Origin: Pseudomonadota bacterium
GTDB taxonomy: Bacteria; Desulfobacterota; Desulfovibrionia; Desulfovibrionales; Desulfomicrobiaceae
Length of the DNA: 64,000 nt
NCBI GenBank assembly: GCA_018902545.1
Contig: JAHIQM010000008.1
Span: 62,001 to 126,000, forward strand
Direction of reading: 5' to 3'
The notes below the pieces were generated by a model. It was not told the origin of the DNA and made no database searches. It saw nothing but the letters and a program-made list of their open reading frames with translations. Position numbers and translations under genes: made by a program. Positions 1 to 9,129 of the stretch are shown here, one piece after another. Positions within the stretch are counted from its first letter, which is position 1; every line of letters starts with the position of its first letter.

Positions 1-1063
1 TGACCCCGGTGGAGCCTGATTTGACCGAGAACTCGAGGCCTGTGAGATTACCGGTGCCGGTGATCTGTACTCCGCCATACGGAGTCTGGATCACGGGCGT
101 GGCCGTGGCGTTGTCGACCGTGACTGTCGTCCAGGTGGTCCCGTCAACTGAGTACTGAGCCTGAAACGTGCCGCCGCTGCCGGGAGCTAAAACCGTTCCC
201 AAAACCTCCACATGCACATCCTTCTCGAATCCACCGAGAGGCAGGGCGGAAATGGTCGAACTGCCTGCGGTATAGAGAACCGCCGACTGGGACTGGTGAT
301 CGCCCTTGTACACGGCCGTGGGCGCAATCGTCAGCCAGGAGCCCTTCGCCATGGAGGTGTTCGACGCGGGAGAAAGCTCAACGGAATAGCCCTGACTCAG
401 GTTCAGGCTGATCCCTCCCAGCTCCAATGCACCATTGGCACCCACGTTGGCAGGATCCGACCAGGTATTCCCGCCATCCTTGCTGTAACGGTATGAAATA
501 GTATCTGTTCCTACCGTGGCAGTAGTTCCTTCCGGCCCCAGGAACTGGACCACAAAACTGCGACTGGCCTGGCCCGTGACCAGGCCGAGGCTCTTTCCGT
601 CCTGATCGTAGGCCATGAGCGCTTCCTCGAAAGCGCTCCCCTCGAACTTCTGTCCACCGAAAATGGATTTGCCTTCGTAGCGGGTGTTCCCCAGGTTGAC
701 CAACTGGCTGAAGATCTGCCTTACCTCGTAGGAGGTGGCCTCACGGTCAGAAGCAGCCATGGTTCCCGTGGCGCCCTGCTCGGCCAGGCCCTTGAGCTTG
801 GTCAGAAGGGTGCTGACCTGCATCATGGACTCGTCAGCCAGGTTGAGCCAGCCCTTGGCCGTGTCGATGTTTTTGCGATACTGATCTATGGATGCCAGAG
901 AGGAACGGTAATTGAGTACCCGCCCCGTGCCTACCGGATCGTCGGAGGGCTTGTTGATGCGCTTCTGGCTGGAAGCCTGCATGTTCAAGTCCATCAGCCG
1001 TGACTGGGTCTTCTGCATGTTGTACAGAAAGTTGCTGTACTGGTTACGAAGGGATACGCGCAT
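1..1063 (-). CDS. flgL: Flagellar hook-associated protein FlgL (3' end outside window)
   Basis: HAP3, the second hook-filament junction protein, exported by the flagellar type III apparatus and placed between FlgK and the first flagellin. The start codon is at 1063-1061 and 354 codons are visible without a stop, so the C-terminus is missing. The N-terminus begins MRVSLRNQYSNFLYNMQKTQ and continues with flagellin-like D0/D1 sequence, including a KPSDDPVGT motif near residue 40, typical of FlgL. From about residue 170 the protein looks like a Gly/Ser/Thr-rich inserted beta domain, as in the long FlgL proteins of this group. It starts 12 nt after the flgK stop, so it is the last visible gene of flgN-flgK-flgL. 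Confidence 0.93.
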   Translation of the reverse strand, partial: MRVSLRNQYSNFLYNMQKTQSRLMDLNMQASSQKRINKPSDDPVGTGRVLNYRSSLASIDQYRKNIDTAKGWLNLADESMMQVSTLLTKLKGLAEQGATGTMAASDREATSYEVRQIFSQLVNLGNTRYEGKSIFGGQKFEGSAFEEALMAYDQDGKSLGLVTGQASRSFVVQFLGPEGTTATVGTDTISYRYSKDGGNTWSDPANVGANGALELGGISLNLSQGYSVELSPASNTSMAKGSWLTIAPTAVYKGDHQSQSAVLYTAGSSTISALPLGGFEKDVHVEVLGTVLAPGSGGTFQAQYSVDGTTWTTVTVDNATATPVIQTPYGGVQITGTGNLTGLEFSVKSGSTGV

Positions 1064-1075
1064 GATCCGCCTCCA

Positions 1076-3184
1076 TCAGTTCTTGAGCCCGAGCAGCACT
1101 TGCAGCATGGATTCGGCCGTGGTGATGAGTTTCGCCGCCGCCGTATAGGCGTGCTGGAACTTGATCAGGTTGGTCATCTCCTCGTCCAGGTTCACTCCCG
1201 AAACGGATTCCTGCCTGGCCCTCAGGTCATTGGCCAGGGCCTGCTGATATTCGAAATTGAATTTGGAAGACTGGGTATCGGAGCCCGCCTTGGCTACCAA
1301 TGTGGAATAATATTCCCCCAGTGTCTGGCGCGTCGTACCCCCGGTCACGGTACGCGTGGACACGGCCCTGTTTTGCAGGGCGGCGATGGCTGCGGCCGTG
1401 GTGTTGTCGCCCTCGTTCATCTCTCCCGCGCCGTTGATATGGCCGGTGTTGATGCGTGCGGTGTTGCCGCGCACGTTATTGTTGAGGGCCAGGGTTCTGG
1501 CGTCGGAGCCGTCAAAAAAGGTGTTGATGCCGAGGGCAGCCAGCAAGCCCGTGGAGTCGGAGCCAAAGGCGAAATCATAATCGCCGGAGGCCTTGATCTG
1601 CAGATGGTTGTCCGGCGCGGAGGCGGTGAGCATACCGGGAAAGGTGTTGTTTATTGCGGCAATGACTTGCTGCAGGGAATGCAACGCCGGGTCAAAATTC
1701 TGGACGCCGGGTGCTGTGGAGTCGAAATCCAGGGCCGAAAACTGCACCTGCGCCCCGGTATTCTTGTCGTAAACCGCGATCATGAAATTGCCGCTCTCCA
1801 GCTTGTCGCCAAAAACAAGCCCCGCCCCGGCCTTGAGGGGAAGGCTACTATTCGCCACCCCGTAGGTTCCGACAACCTCTTCGAAGCGTTCGAGCCCCGC
1901 ACCCTGGGAATGCAGGCGGTTGACTTCCCAGGCCAGGCTTTTGGCGAAAGCGTCGAGCTTTTCGAGATAGCTGCCCACGCTCGCGTCCCGGAACTGGAAA
2001 TAGCCAGCCAGGCTGCCGCCGGTCAGGCGACGCTCGTTGTCCTCCCCGTTGGTCAGGGCCTGGGGAGTGACGTTGATCTTGGAAGAGGTGGTCTCATACC
2101 AGAAAAGGGACTTGTTGGGCAGAACCTGGAAGCGATCGCCCGCTTGCAAGCCGTCATTTCCGGTCGTGCCATTCGGAAACATCAGGGTGCCCCTGCCGTC
2201 GGGCAGCAGGATCGGCTGTCCAGTGAACTTGAGTTCGCTGACCCCGTTTTCATCGGCAAGCCAGGTCTTGCCACCGTCCACGGAAACCCTGAACTTCAGT
2301 TCGTCGCCGGAAGCGAGCGGCACGGTGGCGGCTTCAAGGATTTCTACCGTGTATTCGCTTGAACTCGCGCCGTTGAAATTTGGAAGGCCATTATACGTCG
2401 AGGAGCTGCTCAGATAGGGGATGGACGGCACCGACTCGAAAGCCAGTCGAAAAGCGCTGACACCGTCGACCAGGGTATGCCCGGCCTGGGTGGTGATGGT
2501 CACGTTGCCAAGGCCACTGTCGATGTACCTGATGTCGAGCTTTTCGGCCAACTGCCTGACCAAAGCCGCACGCTGGTCGCGCAGCCCGTTGGCGTTGTTC
2601 TTGCCCGTTTCCTCGGTCACGGTGATCTGGCCGTTGAGCGTAGCGATGCTTTTAAGAAGGGTGTTGACCTCCCCGACTTCCGCCGCGATGGTGTCGTTGG
2701 TCTGCGCTTGCAGGCGCTGCAGGTCGCTGTAGACTACCCCGATGGCCTGCTCCAGGTTGGAGGCATGGCCGAGCAGGGCCGCGCGCACGCTCTGATTCTC
2801 GGGGTTTGCGGACAGGGTCTGCCAGTCAGCCCAGAACGCGGACAGGGCCGAGTTGACCCCTTGGGCATTGGCCTCATTGAAGATCATCTCGACGTTCTGC
2901 AGATTCTCATAGAGCTTCTGCCAGCGTTGCTGTTCCGAGTTCTTGGTGTTGTACATGATCTCGGTGAATTCATCGAAATAGCGGACGACTTCAGCAGCGT
3001 TGACACCGGTTCCAAGCTGGCCCGGGGTGTAGCTGATGTAATAGCCGTCCTCGAAGCGTACGGCCTGGCGGCTGTAGCCCTGAGTGTTGGCGTTGGAAAT
3101 GTTGTTGCCGACGACCTCGATGGCCGCCTGGTTGGCGAACAGGGATTTCTTCCCGATATTGAACAGGGACGCGATGCCAGGCAT
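1076..3184 (-). CDS. flgK: Flagellar hook-associated protein FlgK
   Basis: HAP1, the first hook-filament junction protein, 702 residues. An upstream in-frame extension exists, but the start at 3184 (MPGIASLFNIGKKSLFANQA) is preferred: it follows a GGGAGG ribosome site and shares one base with the flgN stop (TGATG). The N-terminal rod/hook motif (NNISNANTQGYSRQ, about residues 30-43) and the C-terminal D0 helix (NLIKFQHAYTAAAKLITTAE) are both present, with a large variable middle. It is longer than enteric FlgK (about 550 residues), as is usual for delta-proteobacterial proteins. It is co-translated with flgN and followed 12 nt later by flgL. Confidence 0.96.
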   Translation of the reverse strand: MPGIASLFNIGKKSLFANQAAIEVVGNNISNANTQGYSRQAVRFEDGYYISYTPGQLGTGVNAAEVVRYFDEFTEIMYNTKNSEQQRWQKLYENLQNVEMIFNEANAQGVNSALSAFWADWQTLSANPENQSVRAALLGHASNLEQAIGVVYSDLQRLQAQTNDTIAAEVGEVNTLLKSIATLNGQITVTEETGKNNANGLRDQRAALVRQLAEKLDIRYIDSGLGNVTITTQAGHTLVDGVSAFRLAFESVPSIPYLSSSSTYNGLPNFNGASSSEYTVEILEAATVPLASGDELKFRVSVDGGKTWLADENGVSELKFTGQPILLPDGRGTLMFPNGTTGNDGLQAGDRFQVLPNKSLFWYETTSSKINVTPQALTNGEDNERRLTGGSLAGYFQFRDASVGSYLEKLDAFAKSLAWEVNRLHSQGAGLERFEEVVGTYGVANSSLPLKAGAGLVFGDKLESGNFMIAVYDKNTGAQVQFSALDFDSTAPGVQNFDPALHSLQQVIAAINNTFPGMLTASAPDNHLQIKASGDYDFAFGSDSTGLLAALGINTFFDGSDARTLALNNNVRGNTARINTGHINGAGEMNEGDNTTAAAIAALQNRAVSTRTVTGGTTRQTLGEYYSTLVAKAGSDTQSSKFNFEYQQALANDLRARQESVSGVNLDEEMTNLIKFQHAYTAAAKLITTAESMLQVLLGLKN

Positions 3185-3657
3185 CAGAGCCTCCCGCGCA
3201 CCAACGTCGCCGTGGTCGCGCGATCCTGCCACGTCCCCTTGGCGGAATAGGTGTTGCGCTCCCTGGGCGCGACCTGATCCTGAAAATGCCTGAGGAGCAC
3301 CCCACTCTGCTTCCAGAGGGCCATGGCCAGTTCGGCGTTCACAGAAGCCAGATGGGCGCTGTCCTGTTCATGCATGATGATCCGGGCGCGCCAGGTTTCA
3401 AAAATCCGTCTGTCCGCAGGGGAAAGCTTTTCCAGAAAAACTGCGAGACTGGTCATCCCGTCCGCCAGAAGACGCCCGGTCAGGGCTTCGCGCTCACGCA
3501 CCAGTTGTCTGATCAGGTCCTGAACGCTCATCTCCAGGGCCGCCACCCGGTCCGGCTCTCCGGCCCGCAGCAGGGAATATTCCTCGCGCAGGAGCTGGCA
3601 GAGAAGCTCCGTGCCTTTGGCCTGACGGATGAGGCTGCCAAGTATGATCTGTTGCAT
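3184..3657 (-). CDS. flgN: FlgN-like flagellar export chaperone
   Basis: Probable type III chaperone for FlgK and FlgL, 157 residues. Identification rests on position directly before flgK-flgL, size, and a helical heptad-like N-terminal half (LLCQLLREEYSLL, then LIRQLVREREAL) that resembles the FlgN pattern; sequence similarity in this family is weak. The start at 3657 (MQQIILGSLIRQ) follows an AAGGAAG site; longer in-frame starts would add Arg/Lys-rich sequence unlike the family. Its stop overlaps the flgK start by one base. A sigma-54-like promoter lies about 87 nt upstream. No separate FlgM-like reading frame is seen between it and flgJ. Confidence 0.7.
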   Translation of the reverse strand: MQQIILGSLIRQAKGTELLCQLLREEYSLLRAGEPDRVAALEMSVQDLIRQLVREREALTGRLLADGMTSLAVFLEKLSPADRRIFETWRARIIMHEQDSAHLASVNAELAMALWKQSGVLLRHFQDQVAPRERNTYSAKGTWQDRATTATLVRGRL

Positions 3658-3743
3658 ATCGCGCTTCCTTACACGTGAAAGGTCTTGGGTCTTAAGGCCG
3701 GACCAGGAAATCCCTGCCCGGCAAACCCTTTTTTTTCGATATT

Positions 3744-3759
3744 TGCAAATTCCCGACCA
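3744..3759 (-). promoter_or_regulatory. Candidate sigma-54 promoter for flgN-flgK-flgL
   Basis: On the minus strand the sequence reads TGGTCG-N5-TTGCA, giving the GG and GC dinucleotides the exact 10-nt separation required for a -24/-12 promoter. It lies in the 199-nt gap between flgJ and flgN, about 87 nt before the flgN start. The -24 box differs from the TGGCAC consensus at two or three positions. Confidence 0.4.
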
Positions 3760-3856
3760 GTTCGCCATCTACCCCCGAAAACCGCATGGGCTGCGTGTCG
3801 CCACCGCAACGAGGGACCTGGGCCGCCCGGCAAGAATTTCCCTGAACGCGACAACT

Positions 3857-4444
3857 CTACAACTCATCCTCTCCGTCAAGGCGAACAACTCGCAGGGCGT
3901 CGTCCAGGTCGGTGGGCATCACCCCGCCCTTCTGCGCCCCGGACGTATGCGACTGTTCGATGCGCCTGGCCAGCATCTCGGCCTCGTGCTGGGCTGTGAG
4001 CGCGGCCAGGGTGCGCGGCGCGACAGCATCGGCACGACTGCGGGCAAGGCTGTCCGCCCCCGCGCGGTCCAGGGGCTGTAGAGGCGCTGCGGACGTCGTG
4101 TCGCGACTGGCATTGACCAGACGTTCAGAAAGATTCGCGTAGAGCATGTCGGACAGGCCGATGCCGCCGCTACGCGCCATCTTGAGCGAGAGTTCCTGAT
4201 CGAACATGGACAGGTAGCTTTCTTGTTCCTTGGAATTGAGCATACCTTCCTTGGGCACGGATGCGCGCATCTGCTTCCATATCTGGCCGATGAACACGGC
4301 CTCGAAATCCTGACAGGCCTTCTTGAGCTTGGCTTCGTCGAGCCCCTTTTCGGGATGTACCTGCGAGCGCAGGTCGCGCAGGCGATCCTGCAGACTCTGT
4401 GTAGAATCCTGCTCGGGCAGGCTCATGGCGGTGATCTCGTTCAT
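3857..4444 (-). CDS. flgJ: Rod-binding protein FlgJ (scaffold domain only)
   Basis: Rod assembly scaffold protein, 195 residues. Residues about 38-115 match the rod-binding FlgJ N-terminal domain: KKACQDFEAVFIGQIWKQMR, then a YLSMFDQELS segment and GGIGLSDMLY. The peptidoglycan hydrolase domain of enteric FlgJ is absent; instead an Ala/Arg-rich tail of about 80 residues follows, so wall digestion must come from another enzyme. The start at 4444 has a GGAGG site 5 nt upstream. It lies 14 nt after flgI and is the last gene of the flgF-to-flgJ run before a 199-nt gap. Confidence 0.85.
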   Translation of the reverse strand: MNEITAMSLPEQDSTQSLQDRLRDLRSQVHPEKGLDEAKLKKACQDFEAVFIGQIWKQMRASVPKEGMLNSKEQESYLSMFDQELSLKMARSGGIGLSDMLYANLSERLVNASRDTTSAAPLQPLDRAGADSLARSRADAVAPRTLAALTAQHEAEMLARRIEQSHTSGAQKGGVMPTDLDDALRVVRLDGEDEL

Positions 4445-4458
4445 ATCGCCTCCGTTTG

Positions 4459-5574
4459 CTAAAGGACCTCAAGATCGGCATGCAGGGCGCCCGCCGATTT
4501 CATGGTCCGCAGAATGGAAATAAGGTCCCGGGGCGTGGCACCGATGGCGTTTAAGCCATCGACCAGTTCCTGGATGGATGCTCCGGCCATGAGCACGAGC
4601 CGACGCTGCTCCTCGCGCACGCCGATCCCCGTGGCCGGAGTGACGACCGTCTGCCCCTGGGCAAACGCGCCCGGCTGGGAAACCTGGGGCTGCTCGGACA
4701 CGACCACGTTCAGATTGCCATGAGACACGGCGACCCTGGACAGGCTGACGTTGGAGCCCAGCACGACGGTACCGGTCTTCTCGTCGACGACCACCTTGGC
4801 CCTGCTGTCGGGCTGGACTTCCAGATTCTCCAAGGACGCCATGAGGGCGACGATGTTGCCCTGATATTGCGGCGGAATGGCGAGCTTTATGGAGGATGCG
4901 TCCTGGGCATGGGCGTACTGGCCGCCGATGGACCTGTTCACGCTGTCCGCGACCTGCTTGGCCGTGGAAAAATCCTCCACCGCCAACTGGATGGAGATGT
5001 CGGCCTGGTCGTTGAAGCTGAAGGGCACGCCGCGCTCCACTACCGCGCCGCCGGGGATGCGACCCACGGTGGTGACGTTCTTGGTCGCGGTGGCCGCTTC
5101 TCCGGCGGCGGAAAATCCGCCTACGGCCAGGGGGCCCTGACACAGGGCGTAAACCCCGCCATCCACGCCCTTGAGCGGAGTCATGAGCAGCACGCCGCCG
5201 ACCAGAGAGGTCGCGTCGCCCACGGAGGAGATGGTCGCATCGAGCCTGGACCCGGGTCTGGCCGAGGCAGGCATCTTGACCGTGACCATGACCGCGGCCA
5301 CGTTCTTGGGTTTGAGTGCGGCCCGGTCGACCTTGACCCCCATGCTTTCAAGCATGTTGGCCATGGACTGGATCGTGAACTGCGAACTGCTCTTGTCTCC
5401 GGTCCCGGGCAGACCAACGACCAGGCCGTAGCCGACCAGGCCGTTGGTGCGCACCCCGCCAAAGCTGGCAATGTCCTTCAGGCGCACGGCCTCGGCTGGC
5501 AGGGCTGACGCCATGGCCATAGCCAGGACGAGAAGCAGGAAAAGGATGGGTCGAATTCTAGAATGGCCATACAT
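4459..5574 (-). CDS. flgI: Flagellar P-ring protein FlgI
   Basis: Periplasmic P-ring subunit of the basal body, 371 residues, the usual length. The start at 5574 (MYGHSRIRP) gives a cleavable signal peptide with hydrophobic stretch [20 protein letters not shown], then the family hallmark [20 protein letters not shown] and [11 protein letters not shown]. The C-terminus carries [20 protein letters not shown], also diagnostic. An in-frame extension further upstream would lie inside flgH and is not needed. The start overlaps the end of flgH by 17 nt, so the two are translationally coupled; a GAGGA site precedes it. Confidence 0.97.
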   Translation of the reverse strand: MYGHSRIRPILFLLLVLAMAMASALPAEAVRLKDIASFGGVRTNGLVGYGLVVGLPGTGDKSSSQFTIQSMANMLESMGVKVDRAALKPKNVAAVMVTVKMPASARPGSRLDATISSVGDATSLVGGVLLMTPLKGVDGGVYALCQGPLAVGGFSAAGEAATATKNVTTVGRIPGGAVVERGVPFSFNDQADISIQLAVEDFSTAKQVADSVNRSIGGQYAHAQDASSIKLAIPPQYQGNIVALMASLENLEVQPDSRAKVVVDEKTGTVVLGSNVSLSRVAVSHGNLNVVVSEQPQVSQPGAFAQGQTVVTPATGIGVREEQRRLVLMAGASIQELVDGLNAIGATPRDLISILRTMKSAGALHADLEVL

Positions 5575-6247
5575 TGTCGAGTATCCTCGCGAGCCACCCG
5601 GGGCGTTGTTTGTCGGCCAGGACTCCCTCGCCGTAGAGTTCGATGCGCGCTTCGGCCAGACTGGTTGACATGATGGTGTTGTCGGCGTCGATGTCGCGGT
5701 CCCGGGCCACGCCCTGCACCAGAACGATCTGGGTTTCGCCGTTGACCCGCGTCTCACGCGCTCCGACCACTTCCATGAGCCCGCCGCCAAGGACCCGGGT
5801 CACCCGGGCCGCCACGGTGGTAGTGATGGAACTCTCGCGCTTGGTTTCTCCGTCGCCGGCAAACGTGCTGGAGGAGTTGGCCCGGACCAGATCACCCGCG
5901 CCCACTGTCGCGCCGGGGATAAGCGGCAGCTTGTCCTTGCCCAGGTAGGCGTCAACGCCCAGAGCCATGGAGCTGCCCCGATTGGCGTCGGTCTCGGCTT
6001 TGCTCTTGGAGAGCGTGGATTCCATCACCTTGATGAGCAGCACATCGCCGACCCGCTTGGCCCTGGCGTCGGCAAAGAGCATGGTCGCCCCGTCCGGATC
6101 GAACAGCGAGCCGGGGTTTTCCGCCGCGGACACCCGCTCCTGGGGTGGAGGGGTGACCACGGCCGTCGGCATGGGCGGGCGACTGGTGGTCCGGCAGCCC
6201 GTCAGGACCGGCAAAGCCAGCATGAATACCAATAAATATATCCGCAT
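5558..6247 (-). CDS. flgH: Flagellar L-ring lipoprotein FlgH
   Basis: Outer-membrane L-ring subunit, 229 residues. The start at 6247 follows a strong GGGAGGAAAT site and yields a lipoprotein signal peptide, [18 protein letters not shown], with lipobox LTGC (lipidated Cys at residue 18). Family motifs include [23 protein letters not shown] and the C-terminal [15 protein letters not shown]-like segment. Its presence confirms a Gram-negative envelope with an outer membrane. It sits 13 nt after flgA and overlaps flgI by 17 nt. Confidence 0.97.
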   Translation of the reverse strand: MRIYLLVFMLALPVLTGCRTTSRPPMPTAVVTPPPQERVSAAENPGSLFDPDGATMLFADARAKRVGDVLLIKVMESTLSKSKAETDANRGSSMALGVDAYLGKDKLPLIPGATVGAGDLVRANSSSTFAGDGETKRESSITTTVAARVTRVLGGGLMEVVGARETRVNGETQIVLVQGVARDRDIDADNTIMSTSLAEARIELYGEGVLADKQRPGWLARILDNVWPF

Positions 6248-6260
6248 ATTTCCTCCCGGC

Positions 6261-7211
6261 CTACGGCACGCGCACAGTTTCGGCGTCCACGACCTGCGCG
6301 GCCACGATTCTGCGGCTCTGCATGTTCCGGACCCGGATGGTGTTGCCGATGCTGCCGTCATCAAGGCTCTCGACCGGCACGGTCAATCTCATTGTCTGCC
6401 CTGCGTAAACCAGGGTCAGAACCTGTCCTTTGGACACTACGGGAATCATCTCCACCGCGTCGGCGCTGATGGGCTGGCCTTCGCCCACCGCTGCGGTCAT
6501 GCGCAGGGGCAGGCCGCGCCCGTCCCATGGCGCCCGGGCCATGTAGGCGAGGTTCTTGCGTGCAAAACCGACCAGCGCGGGTTCGAGCATATCTCCCCGG
6601 TTCAGGACTCGGGCGGCGCAGGGCACTGTTTTCCAGACATCGGCGAAAACCGTGCCCGTGAAACTCTGCACCACGCGGTCGTCTTCGGTCACAGCCTCCA
6701 GACGCAGGCTGATGCGGCCCGGCGCGGGGACGCCCACCGGGGCGACGCGCATCCGGACCGGCTCCTTTTCGGTGATGAAGAGATGCTCGGCGATGCGGTG
6801 CTCCCGTATCTCGACCTCGCCCTCATGATGGGCCAGGGCTTCAGTCAAAATTTTGTCGATCGCAGGAATGAGCGATAACGCGCTGACCACCTGGCCACCG
6901 CGCTGCACCTGAACCTGGTCGGGAACATCTATTCGCGGCACGCCGGGTCCCAGACGCTGCATGATGAGTTCGCGCAGCCTCGGGCCGCTCAGGCTCGCCC
7001 GCGCCCCGTCGAACTTGGGCGACGCCAGCAGGGGTTCGTCTGCGGCGCGAAGCATGAGGGCCTCGGCCTGCATGCCCTCGGCCCGGGCCAAATCCTTCAG
7101 GGTGATGACCGGACCGTCGACACACACGGCCCCGGCCACGACCAGCCTGCCCTCTGCCACGGCAAAGCCGGGACAGAGCAGAATGACGAGCAGAGCCATT
7201 ACACAACGCAT
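6261..7211 (-). CDS. flgA: Flagellar P-ring assembly chaperone FlgA
   Basis: Periplasmic chaperone for FlgI polymerisation, 316 residues. An N-terminal signal peptide (MRCVMALLVILLCPGFAVAEG) is followed by a long N-terminal half and a C-terminal SAF/ChapFlgA domain containing NRGDMLEPALVGF, VGEGQPISADAVEMIPVV and GSIGNTIRVRNMQSRRIV. It is longer than enteric FlgA (about 220 residues), as is common in this lineage. The start at 7211 follows an AGAGG site and lies 3 nt beyond the flgG stop, so the two are probably coupled. The flgG-flgA-flgH-flgI order is the conserved one. Confidence 0.93.
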   Translation of the reverse strand: MRCVMALLVILLCPGFAVAEGRLVVAGAVCVDGPVITLKDLARAEGMQAEALMLRAADEPLLASPKFDGARASLSGPRLRELIMQRLGPGVPRIDVPDQVQVQRGGQVVSALSLIPAIDKILTEALAHHEGEVEIREHRIAEHLFITEKEPVRMRVAPVGVPAPGRISLRLEAVTEDDRVVQSFTGTVFADVWKTVPCAARVLNRGDMLEPALVGFARKNLAYMARAPWDGRGLPLRMTAAVGEGQPISADAVEMIPVVSKGQVLTLVYAGQTMRLTVPVESLDDGSIGNTIRVRNMQSRRIVAAQVVDAETVRVP

Positions 7212-7214
7212 GAT

Positions 7215-7997
7215 TTACCTCTTCAACTGGTTGGCGACCTGCAGCATCGTGTCGGCCGTGGTGATGGACTTTGAATTGGCTTCATAGGCGCGCTGACCGA
7301 CAATCATGTTGACCATTTCCTCAACGATCTGAACGTTGGACATCTCCAGAAAACCCTGGGCCAATGTTCCGGCATTGTTCTGGCCGGGCACGCTCTCCAC
7401 CGCCTCACCGGACCCGTCGGTCTGCACGTACAGGTTGCGACCCTCGGCTTTGAGGCCCGCCGGATTGACAAAGGTGTACACGGGGATGTCCGTGCCTGCG
7501 ATTTCCGCGCCGGCCTTGTCCACGCAGGTCAGCCGCCCGTCCTCGGTCACGACGATGTTCTGGGTCTCGCCGGGAACGATGAACTCCGGCTGCAAGGGAT
7601 GACCGTTGTCGGTGACGATGCGCCCGTCGCTGTCAAGCTTGAACGCCCCGCTTCTGGTGTAGGCTTCCTCCCCGTTGCGATCGACACGGAAGAATCCGTC
7701 ACCTTCGATGACCAGATCAAGCTGGTTGCCCGTATTCTGGAAATCGCCCTGAGAAAATATCTTGTGCACGGCCACGGGCCTGACACCCATACCGACCTGC
7801 ATGCCCACTGGCAGACGGTCGCCTTCCTGATTGGCGGAGCCCGCGATCTTCATGTTCTGATACATGAGATCCTCGAACTCGGCCCGGTTCTTCTTGAAGC
7901 CGGTGGTGTTGACGTTGGCCAGGTTGTTGGCCGTGACATCGAGATTGAGCTGCTGGGCGATCATGCCCGAAGCGCTGGTCCATAATGCGCGAATCAT
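7215..7997 (-). CDS. flgG: Flagellar distal rod protein FlgG
   Basis: Distal rod subunit, 260 residues, the standard size. The N-terminus MIRALWTSASGMIAQQLNLD and NNLANVNTTGFKKNRAEFEDL are almost invariant in FlgG. The C-terminal D0 helix (NVQIVEEMVNMIVGQRAYEANSKSI and ITTADTMLQVANQLKR) is intact. Its start at 7997 has a GGAGAA ribosome site. It lies 76 nt after flgF, its paralogue in the proximal rod, and 3 nt before flgA. Confidence 0.98.
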   Translation of the reverse strand: MIRALWTSASGMIAQQLNLDVTANNLANVNTTGFKKNRAEFEDLMYQNMKIAGSANQEGDRLPVGMQVGMGVRPVAVHKIFSQGDFQNTGNQLDLVIEGDGFFRVDRNGEEAYTRSGAFKLDSDGRIVTDNGHPLQPEFIVPGETQNIVVTEDGRLTCVDKAGAEIAGTDIPVYTFVNPAGLKAEGRNLYVQTDGSGEAVESVPGQNNAGTLAQGFLEMSNVQIVEEMVNMIVGQRAYEANSKSITTADTMLQVANQLKR

Positions 7998-8073
7998 GTT
8001 TTTCTCCTTGCGGGATCACCCGCATCCCGGCCGCTGCCCGCGATCTCGCAGCACAGCCGCACCGCCGGGGGTA

Positions 8074-8850
8074 CTATCTGGGCGCACCGATTTCGGTGAT
8101 GGCTTTCTTATCCTGTTCAAACGAGCCGCTGATCATCTTCTGGTAGGCCTCGAAGGCACGCAACGCCTCGATCATGTTGACCATCTCCGAGACGACGTTG
8201 ACATTGGCGGCCTCCAGAAACCCCTGCTCCACGGTGGCGCCTTCGGCCGGAACGGCCTGCGCTGCCGCATCGGGACGGATGCGCAGCATGGAATGTCCCA
8301 CCTTTTCCAGGGCCCGCTGGTCCTCGACCCGGACCAGGGTGATGGTGTCGAGGAACTCCCCGTCCACGGAAACCCCGCCGGCGGCATCAATCAATATGAC
8401 GCCCCCTTCCGGAATCTGCAGGGGGCCACCCTCGCCCAGAAGCTGGTTGCCGTGGCCGTCAACGATAAACCCTTCGGCCGAGCGGTGATAAACGCCCTGA
8501 CGGGTCATAAATTCCCCTTCGGGAGTCTGAACCCGGAAAAAACCGTCCCCGGCAATGGCCAGGTCCAGGGGATTACCGGTGCTCTTCATGGCGCCCTGGG
8601 AAAGATCGATGACCGACTCGGAAATCCTGGGCTGGGCCAGGAGGTTGGCCTGAGGCCAGGGCACCTTGTGGGTCAGGTTGGTGTTGGGATCGAGCATGTC
8701 GTGGGCATAGCGGCGAAAGGTATCCTTGAAGGCCAGCTTGTCGCCCTTGAATCCTGTCGTGTTCACGTTCGCCAAATTATTGGCGATGGTATCTAGCCGA
8801 TGTTGCTGGGTCAGAGCCCCGAATACGGCGCTGTAGCTGCTGTCTTGCAT
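8074..8850 (-). CDS. flgF: Flagellar basal-body rod protein FlgF
   Basis: Proximal rod protein, 258 residues. It has the N-terminal rod motif (NNLANVNTTGFKGDK, about residues 25-39), the family GDGFFRVQTPEGEFMTRQG segment, and the C-terminal helix NVNVVSEMVNMIEALRAFEAYQK. It resembles FlgG but ends with FEQDKKAITEIGAPR and lacks the terminal TMLQVANQL of FlgG, which supports FlgF. It is the first gene of the rod/ring operon; the start at 8850 has an AAGGAGGA site and a strong sigma-54-like promoter 28 nt upstream. Confidence 0.95.
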   Translation of the reverse strand: MQDSSYSAVFGALTQQHRLDTIANNLANVNTTGFKGDKLAFKDTFRRYAHDMLDPNTNLTHKVPWPQANLLAQPRISESVIDLSQGAMKSTGNPLDLAIAGDGFFRVQTPEGEFMTRQGVYHRSAEGFIVDGHGNQLLGEGGPLQIPEGGVILIDAAGGVSVDGEFLDTITLVRVEDQRALEKVGHSMLRIRPDAAAQAVPAEGATVEQGFLEAANVNVVSEMVNMIEALRAFEAYQKMISGSFEQDKKAITEIGAPR

Positions 8851-8877
8851 GGGGGGTCCTCCTTGATAACCCCTTTG

Positions 8878-8893
8878 AGCAAATACCAGGCCA
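8878..8893 (-). promoter_or_regulatory. Candidate sigma-54 promoter of the flgF operon
   Basis: The minus strand reads TGGCCT-N5-TTGCT with GG and GC at the exact -24/-12 spacing. The GC lies about 30 nt before the flgF start, leaving a short leader that contains the AAGGAGGA ribosome site. This would drive flgF-flgG-flgA-flgH-flgI-flgJ. Confidence 0.6.
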
Positions 8894-8939
8894 CCGGATC
8901 ATGTTCGCCCGAAGAGCAAGGGCCGCCGGAAAAAAACAC

Positions 8940-8967
8940 TTGACTGCCATCCCCCCCCTCATGCAAG
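8940..8967 (+). promoter_or_regulatory. Possible sigma-70 promoter for tRNA-Gly
   Basis: TTGACT at 8940-8945 followed after 16 nt by TGCAAG at 8962-8967. The -35 box is good and the -10 box poor. The start point would be near 8974, just before the mature tRNA 5' end. Confidence 0.3.
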
Positions 8968-8982
8968 GGAAACGGTTGCAGA

Positions 8983-9057
8983 GCGGGTGTAGCTCAATGG
9001 CAGAGTACAAGCTTCCCAAGCTTGGAGTCGCGAGTTCGACCCTCGTCACCCGCTCCA
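8983..9057 (+). tRNA. glyT: tRNA-Gly (anticodon CCC)
   Basis: A complete cloverleaf: 7-bp acceptor stem GCGGGTG/CACCCGC, D arm TAGCTCAATGGCAGAGTA, anticodon stem CAAGC/GCTTG around loop TTCCCAA (anticodon CCC, reads GGG), and T arm GCGAG-TTCGACC-CTCGT with one G-U pair. Discriminator T and a genome-encoded CCA close the gene at 9055-9057. It stands directly before rimP-nusA-infB, where Escherichia coli has the initiator tRNA gene metY. Confidence 0.97.
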
Positions 9058-9097
9058 CTCCTGTGTGTGGTCATACTGATATTCGGTAGCTGATGGG

Positions 9098-9129
9098 GGT
9101 GGGCCTTTTTGTGGTCCACCTTTTTTTTT
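9098..9129 (+). terminator. Intrinsic terminator after tRNA-Gly
   Basis: Stem GGTGGGCC/GGTCCACC (one G-U) with a 7-nt loop, followed by nine T residues ending at 9129. It ends only 14 nt before the rimP start codon, so rimP-nusA transcripts either read through it or arise from an unseen promoter. Confidence 0.8.

Noticed and set aside
1100-2362. Long plus-strand open frames opposite flgK (and similar long antisense frames opposite valS, cimA, flgI, dnaG, pnp)
   Set aside because: They mirror strong genes of high GC content, have no ribosome sites or recognisable domains, and read as Arg/Gly/Pro-rich translation of the opposite strand.
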